From NCBI RefSeq assembly GCF_000004195.4, contig NC_030680.2:149772045-149836044 (forward strand): 64,000 nt of DNA, given 5' to 3'. How positions within the stretch are numbered: the stretch's first letter is position 1; every line of letters begins with the position of its first letter. The notes beneath the pieces are model-generated. The model saw only the letters and a list, made by a program, of their open reading frames with translations, was not told where the DNA came from and made no database searches. The translations under genes and the position numbers were made by a program. This stretch comes from Xenopus tropicalis. Its lineage: Eukaryota; Chordata; Amphibia; Anura; Pipidae. Below are positions 55,270 to 64,000 of the stretch, piece after piece.

Positions 55270-56210
55270 GCACAATTGTTTGTAGACCTTGATGTAGACT
55301 ATCCAGTCTCTCCTTGGGAGAAATTGCTATGGATATTTTTGCTTTTAGAGGACAATTATCTAGCAGTTATGGACTACTTTTCAAACTATCCTGAACTGGC
55401 CAAATCTCAAAGGTAGTTAAGCATGCTGAGTCAGTTCTAGCTGGACATGGAATGGAGATGTTGTCACTGATAATGGCCCTCAGTTTGTCTGCAAAGTATT
55501 CAAGGATTTTGCCTCCACATATGAATTCATCAGATCTCAAGTCCAGAACATACAGAGGGAAATGGATTGGCAGAAACAAGAGTACAAATACTAAAAACTA
55601 TACTGAAAAAAACGTGGGAATCAAAGAAAGACCCCTGTTTGGCACTGTTGGGTTATTGCGCCATTCCACAAAGCTGTTGAAAATCTCCAGCAGAACTTCT
55701 GTTTGGCCTTCAGATTTTCACTAGAGTTGCAACCACTCAACCATGGCCACCTTACCAAGATGAACCAGTGGTGTTTCCGAAAGCTTAGTTTTAGAACCAA
55801 GAGAAATGAAGTTCATGCCAAACATTCCAGAGAACTCCCACCTTTGGCAGAGAACAGTAGAGTTTGCTCTCAAAGTTCCAAGTCTTGGGAAGTGCCCGCC
55901 AATGTAATTCACAGACTGGGCCCAAGGTCATTTGTGGTTTGTACAGAAACAGGGAAGACTCTTTGTAGGAATCCCAGGCATCTTCTACAGATTCCAGAAC
56001 AAATACCATCTGCCCAGGTGAGTGAAGCCAATGATAGCACAACAGGTGCAACCCAACAGCCCCTCACTCTGAGGCAATGCCAGGTAGCCTGTCAAGCCAC
56101 AGCCAGATTTTTTGAATTTTTTGAAATTTTCAGTCCCATTTTGAGTTTTTTTCATGTATGTTACAGTATTGCTTTATTTTTTCTTATTTACACAACTTGA
56201 AAGGGGAAGA
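55270..56210 (+). pseudogene. Ty3/gypsy retrotransposon integrase relic
   Basis: Pieces in different frames follow the order of a Ty3/gypsy integrase. First comes a phrase with VMDYFSNYPELAK (around the first catalytic Asp strand). Next is VVTDNGPQF near 55469, the second catalytic Asp motif, and then the segment preceding the core's Glu. About 55700-56000 carries a C-terminal stretch ending near RNPRHL, the usual end of the chain. Stops and at least two frameshifts break it. Protease, reverse transcriptase and RNase H upstream are missing. It runs into a purine tract and LTR start at 56201-56211. Confidence 0.85.
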
Positions 56211-56258
56211 TGTGGTGAGTATTACCTGCAACCACTAGAGGGCTTCAGTTGACATTAG
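56211..56258 (+). mobile_element. Start of 3' LTR after polypurine tract
   Basis: gaaaggggaaga (to 56210) is a polypurine tract, directly followed by tgtggtgagtattacctgca, a TG-initiated LTR start. Only about 48 bp (to cttcagttgacatta) are seen before another repeat begins, so the LTR is truncated. It fixes the orientation of the gypsy relic as plus. Confidence 0.65.
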
Positions 56259-56431
56259 GGGGCTGATTCATCAAAGTACGAGTTCAAATCCCAAAATGGG
56301 TAAAATTCGGATTAGATACGATAATTTCTGATGATCAGAAATGTCACGAAAATGCTTAAGTACGAAAAAGTCGCAAAAAATACACACAGTCCAAAAACTT
56401 CTTTGTATTCGGAAGCAACTTTACTTTGATA
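56259..56431 (+). mobile_element. MITE end, gggggctgattcatcaaag
   Basis: A terminus of the gggctgattcatcaa type starts here and continues with acgagttcaaatcccaaaat, atgtcacgaaaatgcttaag and ttactttgataaatgag. Its counterpart terminus is not seen; a partner-like end occurs at 38670-38690. Confidence 0.5.
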
Positions 56432-56671
56432 AATGAGTAATAGTCGTGGGCGACAAAATAATTGCCGCGTGACGAAATACTAGCCGCAGGTGACAAAAGA
56501 ATAGCCGTGCGACAAAATAAAAGCCGCGGGCGACAAAATAATAGCCGCGTGACAAAATAATAGCCGCGCAACATTTTCGCCGTTTAGCGAATTTTTCGCC
56601 GTTTCGCGGATCTTTTGAAAGATTCGCAAATTTTTCAGTGAAGTGAAACAGAACAGATTCGCTCATCACTA
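56432..56671 (+). mobile_element. Truncated TAGTGATG hAT-like element
   Basis: It begins inside the internal repeat (agtaatagtcgtgggcgac) with about six units (gacaaaataatagccgcg) and ends at the intact terminus gattcgctcatcacta (56671). The left terminus is absent, as in the 1989-2144 copy. Confidence 0.85.
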
Positions 56672-56879
56672 ATTACCGTGACTAATATGTCTCTAAGTGG
56701 GATTTAGCAACTTGACGGGACAATTTACTAATACTAAATACACGACTTTACGAATGAATAAACAAAGAAAGGATTTCAAAATTTCTAATGAATTAAATAA
56801 TGAGGGGAAGATCAAAAATTATTCAAAAAAATTATCCATTTCCAATTTTTCTTTTTTAAGTGAAGATGGAGCTAAGTAG
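56672..56879. other. AT-rich stretch, probably eroded array unit
   Basis: ttttcttttttaagtgaagatggagctaagtag at its right end matches the last part of the units that follow; the rest is unplaced. Confidence 0.5.
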
Positions 56880-58135
56880 AAATTCATACAACTAAGATTT
56901 ATCAATTTTTGAATTCGATTTTCTATCACATTTTGAGTTTTTGCCAGTAAATAAATTAAGATTGTGAAATTATGAAACAGATTCAAGATACAGAAACTCA
57001 AATATACGAGATTTATTAAGGGCAAAAAACCTCAATACAAAAAAAATTAGCTGCTGAAAGCTAGTGAATTTCTATAGAAATCAATGGGTATTTTTTAAAT
57101 TCAAGATGTTTTAAAAAATTTTGCGTTTTTGAGCTCATTTTTGCAGACTCCAGATAGAAGATAAAATCTGATAAAATTCCAAAAACTTGATCTGCACAAG
57201 AAGTAGAAACTAAATAGAAAGTCTTACAACTAAGGGGCAGATTTATCAACATTTGAATTCAATTTCCTACCACATTTTGATTTTTGCCAGTAAATAAATT
57301 AAGATTGTGAAATTATGAAACAAATTCAAGATACAGAAACTCAAATATTTGAGATTTATCAAGGGCAAAAAACCTCAATATAAAAAAAAATTGGCTGCTG
57401 AAAGCTGGTGAATTTCTATAGAAGTCAATGGGTATTTTTTAAATTCAAAAAAATCTGATTAAAAAAATTTGATAAAAATCCAAAAACTTAGACTTGGACA
57501 AAAACTCTGCACAAAAAGTAGCTAAGCTAAGTAGAAATTCTCATAACTAAGGGGCAGATTTATCAACATTTGAATTTGATTTTCTACCATATCTTGAGTT
57601 TTTGCCAGTAAATAAATAAATTCGAGATACAGAGACTCAAATGTTCGAGATTTATTGCAAAAATCCTCAAATATAAAAAATTGGCAGCTGAAAGCTGGCG
57701 AGAAGTCAATGGGTATTTTCAAAATTCAAGCTCAAATCTTTTTGAGCTAATATCAAAATTCCATTTTTTTTTTCCGCATTTTCACAAGTTTTGGGGTGAT
57801 ACAAATATTTAAGTTCTCAGGAGCTCTGAGTTTCCAAAAAGATTTGGTGCGACGACTCCAGGTAGAAGATTAAATTTAATAAAAAAAAAAAAACTTGATC
57901 TGCACAAAAAGTATTTTTTGTTTTTAAGTGAAGATAAAGCGAAGTAGAAATTCTGACAACTAAGGGGCAGATTTATCAACATTCTGAGCTTTTGGCAGTA
58001 AAACAAAATGAAGGTCTTGGCTATTTTTAAATTCAAGTTTCAGAAATGTAAATATCAGAGATTTATTTATTATTTATTAGCCGAAAGCTGATGAATTTCA
58101 TCATTTCAATTCCTGTTTTAAAATCTGTTTTTGAG
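56880..58135 (+). repeat. 310-415-bp tandem array of an AT-rich MITE-like unit
   Basis: Four units begin acaactaaggggcagatttatcaac or a variant at about 56888, 57228, 57540 and 57955. Each contains gagtttttgccagtaaataa, gagatttattaagggcaaaa and agctgatgaatttctatag-type phrases. Units differ by deletions and substitutions, so the array is old. The ggggcagatttatcaa start resembles the terminus of common frog MITEs. Confidence 0.8.
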
Positions 58136-58577
58136 GGGTTTTTTTTCCACTTTTTTCAATTGAAAATGAAGGGTAGAATGTGTTTTTACTGTTTTCAAGG
58201 TTTTTTAAATTTGAAAAAAAAAACAAAAACTCAATAAATACTAAATTTAGAATTTTGCTAAACCCCCCTCCCTGGGTTACAGCCATTAAAGTGATATTTA
58301 CCAATATATTAAATAAGACCCAGGAAATCACAAACCATTCAGTTCCAAGATTAATGAATACTTCATATTAAATATTAAGAAAACAATAAATATGTAACAA
58401 AAATAGAAACTGATGGGGGATGGAAGGAAGAAGAAGCCATAGAGAATTCTAACTCTGAGGGGCGAAATTCACAAAAACATTGGTAACAAAAAAATTCATA
58501 AATCTATCAAATATTTTCTGTGAATTTGTTGTGCTTAGACACTTTTGTTCATCCCCCCATATTATTCCTAGCTCAGG
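58136..58577. other. AT-rich single-copy stretch
   Basis: No gene. ccctccctgggttacagcc near 58265 and taagtgatatttaccaatat follow; nothing is recognised. Confidence 0.45.
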
Positions 58578-58746
58578 GGCGTGTTTGCTAATATTGGAGA
58601 TAAATATCACCGGGGATGTGGCCCATAGCAACCAATCAGATTTTTTCTTTGTTTTCTTACTTGTAAGTAACTGTAATCTAATAGCTGAGTGGTTGCTATG
58701 GGCCACATCACTGGAGATATTTATCTCCAATATTAGTAAACACGCC
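58578..58746. mobile_element. Foldback MITE with arms of about 65 bp
   Basis: ggcgtgtttgctaatattgg .. ggcccatagcaaccaatcag is matched in reverse complement by ctgagtggttgctatgggcc .. ccaatattagtaaacacgcc, ending at 58746. The arms are about 90% complementary with a short AT-rich loop. No target duplication is evident. Confidence 0.85.
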
Positions 58747-58958
58747 AAGTCCCTTTGGGGAAGCATGCGATGGGGAAGGTAGAAGACCTGGAGCCACAGA
58801 CATGGACATTGGTGCCTCCATAGCCGGAGTTAGAATTTCAGTAGAACTTATATCCTAATGAATTTATATGGTACCCCAAAGGGCCAGGTCCCCCTAAAGC
58901 CCCAGCGGGAACTTCAGAATTTTCACTTTTGTCCTTTTATGGCAAAATCGGTGCAGAC
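58747..58958. other. Single-copy stretch ending in a target duplication
   Basis: Nothing coding is recognised. The last 8 bases (gtgcagac, 58951-58958) are the left copy of the duplication flanking the large nested element. Confidence 0.5.
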
Positions 58959-59124
58959 TAGGGATGTAGATCATTCGGGATTCGGCCTTTTTCAGCAGAA
59001 TTCCCATTTGGCTCACAGGTGACTTTTTGTCACATAAACACGAAGTTGAAAATGTTTCCCCTTATCTTAATTTGCATATGCAAATTAGGATTCAGACTCC
59101 TGTGATTTCACGAAGGATTTGGGG

Positions 59125-62100
59125 TAGTAATGAGCGAATCTGTCCCGTTTTGCTTTGCCATAAAATTCACAAAACAGCACGAAAATTCACAAAATGGCAA
59201 AAAAATTTGTTGTGAGATTTTTTTGTTGCCCGTGTCTAGTTTTTTGTTGCTCGTGTCTATTTTTTGTTGCCCATGTCTAGTTTTTGTTGCCCATGTCTAG
59301 TTTTTTTGTTGCCCGTGTCTAGTTTTTTGTTGCCCGTGTCTAGTTTTTTGTTGCCCGTGTCTAGTTTTTTGTTGCTTGTGTCTATTTTTTGTCGCCCGTG
59401 TCTAGTTTTTTGTTGCCCGTGTCTAGTTTTTTGTTGCTTGTGTCTATTTTTTGTCGCCTGTGTCTAGTTTTTTGTTGCTCGTGTCTAGTTTTTTGTTGCC
59501 CGTGTCTAGTTTTTTGTTGCTCGTGTCTATTTTTTGTTGCCCATGTCTAGTTTTTGTTGCCCATGTCTAGTTTTTTTGTTGCCCGTGTCTAGTTTTTTGT
59601 TGCCCGTGTCTAGTTTTTTGTTGCTTGTGTCTATTTTTTGTCGCCCGTGTCTAGTTTTTTGTTGCCCGTGTCTAGTTTTTTGTTGCTTGTGTCTATTTTT
59701 TGTGTCTAGTTTTTTGTTGCCCATGTCTAGTTTTTTTGTTGCCCGTGTCTAGTTTTTTGTTGCTTGTGTCTATTTTTTGTCGCCCGTGTCTAGTTTTTTG
59801 TTGCCCGTGTCTAGTTTTTTGTTGCTTGTGTCTATTTTTTGTCGCCTGTGTCTAGTTTTTTGTTGCTCGTGTCTAGTTTTTTGTTGCCCGTGTCTAGTTT
59901 TTTGTTGCTCGTGTCTATTTTTTGTTGCCCATGTCTAGTTTTTGTTGCCCATGTCTAGTTTTTTTGTTGCCCGTGTCTAGTTTTTTGTTGCCCGTGTCTA
60001 GTTTTTTGTTGCTTGTGTCTATTTTTTGTCGCCCGTGTCTAGTTTTTTGTTGCCCGTGTCTAGTTTTTTGTTGCTTGTGTCTATTTTTTGTCGCCCGTGT
60101 CTAGTTTTTTGTTGCTCGTGTCTAGTTTTTTGTTGCCCGTGTCTAGTTTTTTGTTGCTCGTGTCTATTTTTTGTTGCCCGTGTCTAGTTTTTGTTGCCCA
60201 TGTCTAGTTTTTTGTTGCCCGTGTCTAGTTTTTTGTTGCCCGTGTCTAGTTTTTTGTTGCTTGTGTCTATTTTTTGTCGCCCGTGTCTAGTTTTTTGTTG
60301 CCCGTGTCTAGTTTTTTGTTGCTTGTGTCTATTTTTTGTCGCCCGTGTCTAGTTTTTGTTGCTCATGTCTAGTTTTTGTTGCCTCGTGTCTAGTTTTTTG
60401 TTGCTCGTGTCTATTTTTTTGTTGCCAATGTCTAGTTTTGTTGCCAATGTCTAGTTTTTTGTTGCCATGCTAGTTTTTGTCTCCCATGTCTATTTTTTGT
60501 TGCCCGTGTCTAGTTTTTTGTCACCCGTGTCTATTTTTTGTTGCCCGTGTCTAGTTTTTGTCGCCCGTGTGTAGTTTTTTGTTGTCCGTGTCTAGTTTTT
60601 GTTGCCTGTGTCTATTTTTTGTTGTCCGTGTCTAGTTTTTGTTGCCTGTGTCTATTTTTTGTTGTCCGTGTCTAGTTTTTGTCACCCGTGTGTAGTTTTT
60701 TGTTGTCCGTGTCTAGTTTTTGTTGCCTGTGTCTAGTTTTTTGTTGCCCGTGTCTAGTTTTTTGTTGCTTGTGTCTATTTTTTGTCGCCCGTGTCTAGTT
60801 TTTTGTTGCTCGTGTCTAGTTTTTTGTTGCCCGTGTCTAGTTTTTTGTTGCCCGTGTCTAGATTTTTGTTGCTCGTGTCTAGTTTTTTGTTGCTCGTGTC
60901 TAGTTTTTGTTGCCAATGTCTACTTTTTTGTTGCCCATGTCTAGTTTTTTGTTGCTCGTGTCTATTTTTTGTTGCCAATGTCTAGTTTTTTGTTGCCCAT
61001 GTCTAGTTTTTGTCGCCCATGTCTATTTTTTGTTGCCCGTGTCTAGTTTTTTGTCACCCGTGTCTATTTTTTGTTGCCCGTGTCTATTTTTTGTCGCCCG
61101 TGTGTAGTTTTTTGTTGTCCGTGTCTAGTTTTTGTCACCCGTGTCTATTTTTTGTTGCCCGTGTCTATTTTTTGTCGCCCGTGTGTAGTTTTTTGTTGTC
61201 CGTGTCTAGTTTTTGTTGCCTGTGTCTATTTTTTGTTGCCCGTGTCTATTTTTTGTCGCCCGTGTGTAGTTTTTTGTTGTCCGTGTCTAGTTTTTGTTGC
61301 CTGTGTCTATTTTTTGTTGTCCGTGTCTAGTTTTTGTTGCCTGTGTCTATTTTTTGTCGCCCGTGTCTAGTTTTTTGTTGCTCATGTCTAGTTTTTTGTT
61401 GCCCGTGTCTAGTTTTTTGTTGCTCGTGTCTATTTTTTGTTGCCAATGTCTAGTTTTTTGTTGCCAATGTCTAGTTTTTTGTTGCCCATGTCTAGTTTTT
61501 GTCTCCCATGTCTATTTTTTGTTGCCCGTGTTTAGTTTTTTGTCACCCGTGTCTATTTTTTGTTGCCCGTGTCTAGTTTTTGTCGCCCGTGTGTAGTTTT
61601 TTGTTGTCCGTGTCTAGTTTTTGTTGCCTGTGTCTATTTTTTGTTGCCCGTGTCTATTTTTTGTCGCCCGTGTGTAGTTTTTTGTTGTCCGTGTCTAGTT
61701 TTTGTTGCCTGTGTCTATTTTTTGTTGTCCGTGTCTAGTTTTTGTTGCCTGTGTCTATTTTTTGTCGCCCGTGTCTAGTTTTTTGTTGCTCATGTCTAGT
61801 TTTTTGTTGCCCGTGTCTAGTTTTTTGTTGCTCGTGTCTATTTTTTGTTGCCAATGTCTAGTTTTTTGTTGCCAATGTCTAGTTTTTTGTTGCCCATGTC
61901 TAGTTTTTGTCTCCCATGTCTATTTTTTGTTGCCCGTGTTTAGTTTTTTGTCACCCGTGTCTATTTTTTGTTGCCCGTGTCTATTTTTTGTCGCCCGTGT
62001 GTAGTTTTTTGTTGTCCGTGTCTAGTTTTTGTTGCATGTGTCTATTTTTTGTTGCCCGTGTCTATTTTTTGTCGCCCGTGTGTAGTTTTTTGTTGTCCGT

Positions 62101-62341
62101 GTCTAGTTTTTGTTGCCTGTGTCTATTTTTTGTTGTCCGTGTCTAGTTTTTGTTGCCTGTGTCTATTTTTTGTCGCCCGCGTCTAGTTTTTTGTTGCTCA
62201 TGCTTTTTTAACGCGACCGTGCCCTTTTTGGAATTTTTCCGCAGCGAATTTTCACGGAAGTTTAGCAAAACAATTCACCACTGGCGAAATGCGGAAGTTC
62301 GCTGCCAATCCATGCCTGGTGAAAAAAATCTCTCATCACTA
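59125..62341 (-). mobile_element. Giant TAGTGATG hAT-like element, nested, perfect TSD
   Basis: Termini are tagtaatgagcgaatctgtc at 59125 and ctcatcacta ending at 62341. A perfect 8-bp duplication atttgggg lies at 59117-59124 and 62342-62349. It is about 3.2 kb long, against 243-264 bp for the unexpanded copies at 16156 and 32767; almost all of the difference is the internal 21-bp array. Confidence 0.95.
59220..62200 (+). repeat. 3-kb internal 21-bp minisatellite with 408-bp higher order
   Basis: About 145 units of the type ttttttgttgcccgtgtcta + g, differing in T-run length (5-7) and at gttgcccg/gtcgcccg/gttgctcg/gttgccaa positions. The unit aligns with the gctattcttttgtcgcccg unit of sister elements. 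A block starting at ctcatgtctag (61381) recurs at 61789 and, as ctcatg, at 62197, giving a higher-order period of 408 bp. LPVSSFL / VFCCPCL frames are artefacts. Confidence 0.95.
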
Positions 62342-62398
62342 ATTTGGGGGTTCGACGGAATCCCAAAATGGTGGATTCGGTGCATCCCTAGTGCAGAC

Positions 62399-63004
62399 TT
62401 TGCCCCCTTCTCCCAATTCTGAGACTGACTTTGCTGCGGATAAAGCAAAAAAACGAAATTACAAGAAACTCGGTGATTTAAGTTTCAATCCAAACAATCT
62501 AAAGCCCAAACTAATGAGCGAGGGGGGGGGGGGGCAATGACTGTAACTCTATGAATGTCTGTAATTTCAGTAGGTTCGGCTACAAAATTCCTTTTCCACT
62601 GATATAACTCACCCCCCCCCAATAAGTGCAGCAGGGCAAGCGCCGAGCGAGTCTGGAGAGAAAACCGAATGGCTAAAGTGCATTTTTGAACCATGAAATT
62701 CATAGAACATGTGGCAGCGATTAGGGGCTGTAACTGCCCATCTTACAAGATTTTTTAACGGAGAAGAATTTAGCAGCTATATATTTAACATAGTTCCCAA
62801 TAACAAACCACAGAAAACAAAGAGCCAAAACACGGGGTTTACAAGTTGTAGGGAAGGGGAGTCTCAAGCAGATTTCAGCTCTTAATGATTCCACTTCTGG
62901 CCGTATCGCGTTTCATGCGTTTTATAAGGCACAGGCTTCCTGCTTTATATAAACGGCAAACCTCACGTAGAGTGCGAGCACAGCGCTCCTATTTAACCCC
63001 TTCC
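62399..63004. promoter_or_regulatory. Unique stretch with candidate CNE (about 62700-62990)
   Basis: 62400-62700 is single-copy with a G run at 62522-62533 and a C run near 62612. 62700-62990 (gcagctatatatttaacata, cagctcttaatgattccac, gcgttttataaggcac) is unique and motif-rich. No exon supported. Confidence 0.3.
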
Positions 63005-64000
63005 CCTGAGTTATACAGGGAACTCTGAGTATCACTCCTGTATTATAAGGGATAATGTACCCCCTACTGTAAATGATAAGGATATTAGCAGTCACTGAGG
63101 GGTTCTGTGCCCCCCATATAAAGGCACAAGGCTGCAGGCTGAGTTATACAGGGAACTCTGAGTATCACTCATGTATTATAAGGGATAATGTACCCCCTAC
63201 TGTAAATGATAAGGATATTAGCAGTCACTGAGGGGTTCTGTGCCTCCCATATAAAGGCACAAGGCTGCAGGCTGAGTTATACAGGGAACTCTGAGTATCA
63301 CTCATGTATTATAAGGGATAATGTACCCCCTACTGTAAATGATAAGGATATTAGCAGTCACTGAGGGGTTCTGTGCCCATATAAAGGCACAAGGCTGCAG
63401 GCTGAGTTATACAGGGAACTCTGAGTATCACTCATGTATTATAAGGGATAATGTACCCCCTACTGTAAATGATAAGGATATTAGCAGTCACTGAGGGGTT
63501 CTGTGCCCATATAAAGGCACAAGGCTGCAGGCTGAGTTATACAGGGAACTCTGAGTATCACTCATGTATTATAAGGGATAATGTACCCCCTACTGTAAAT
63601 GATAAGGATATAAGCAGTCACTGAGGGGTTCTGTGCCCCCCATATAAAGGCACAAGGCTGCAGGCTGAGTTATACAGGGAACTCTGAGTATCACTCATGT
63701 ATTATAAGGGATAATGTACCCCCTACTGTAAATGATAAGGATATTAGCAGTCACTGAGGGGTTCTGTGCCCATATAAAGGCACAAGGCTGCAGGCTGAGT
63801 TATACAGGGAACTCTGAGTATCACTCATGTATTATAAGGGATAATGTACCCCCTACTGTAAATGATAAGGATATTAGCAGTCACTGAGGGGTTCTGTGCC
63901 CATTTAAAGGCACAAGGCTGCAGGCTGAGTTATACAGGGAACTCTGAGTATCACTCATGTATTATAAGGGATAATGTACCCCCTACTGTAAATGATAAGG
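63005..64000 (+). repeat. 130-133-bp tandem array, over 7 copies, open at right edge
   Basis: gagttatacagggaactctg occurs at 63008, 63141, 63274 and 63404 and continues with period 130-133 bp to the window end. Units differ in gtgccccccatataaag, gtgcctcccatataaag and gtgcccatataaag, and the first two units show an older variant pattern. The array continues beyond the window. Confidence 0.97.

Larger units (their letters stand above)
58959..62390 (+). mobile_element. hAT-like MITE, TIR tagggatg..., host of a nested element
   Basis: Starts tagggatgtagatcattcgg and ends ggattcggtgcatcccta, inverted ends of the TAGGGATGCACCGAATCC type. The 8-bp target duplication gtgcagac is perfect (58951-58958 and 62391-62398). 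Its own sequence is only about 215 bp (58959-59124 plus 62342-62390); the other 3.2 kb is a second transposon inserted into it. It encodes no transposase. Confidence 0.95.

Overview
The window is vertebrate nuclear DNA, and the repeats point to a Xenopus frog. The main clues are several copies of a repeat resembling the TTAA-type T2/Kolobok MITE described from Xenopus, a LINE 3' end of a type common in Xenopus, and many short non-autonomous transposons with textbook target-site duplications. I cannot separate X. tropicalis from X. laevis. I see no intact protein-coding gene, no tRNA or rRNA, and no bacterial-style feature. Nearly all long open frames are by-products of low-complexity or tandem DNA. 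The only recognisable coding relics are decayed transposon pieces: a LINE reverse transcriptase (7754-9118), a Tc1/mariner transposase tail (35465-35566) and a Ty3/gypsy integrase (about 55270-56210).

Tandem arrays dominate. Adding up the intervals listed below gives roughly 24 kb of 64 kb. They include a 113-bp array at 1203-1988 and again inverted at 40575-41745, a 1.5-kb polypurine tract (5448-6975), and a 20-bp minisatellite at 9119-9540 and inverted at 17070-18330. There are also a 27-bp array (10391-11985), a 103-bp array at four loci in alternating orientation (13110, 29337, 44940, 50892), a 20-bp array (24555), a ~187-bp array (30750), and abutting 111-bp and 94-bp arrays (33868-35407). 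The right half adds a 45-bp array (36735), a 12-bp pyrimidine array (38825), a G-rich 22-bp array (48005), a 135-bp array (51883), a 310-415-bp array (56880), a 3-kb 21-bp array (59220) and a ~132-bp array running off the right edge (63005).

Between the arrays sit unique, mostly AT-rich islands of about 200-600 bp, many with homeodomain-like TAATTA/ATTA motifs. They look like conserved non-coding or enhancer elements, as in a gene desert or large intron next to a developmental regulator. That is inference: one sequence cannot show conservation.

The most interesting system is a non-autonomous hAT-like transposon family with TAGTGATGRGCGAA termini and 8-bp target duplications. Its interior carries a 21-bp unit that has expanded independently in different copies, giving copy-specific higher-order periods of 101, 143 and 408 bp. 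The largest copy (59125-62341) sits inside a second hAT element (58959-62390), and each keeps a perfect 8-bp duplication. At least three other transposon families here also became tandem arrays or tandem duplications (113-bp, 242-bp and 343-bp units), so the window reads as a record of mobile elements turning into satellite DNA.
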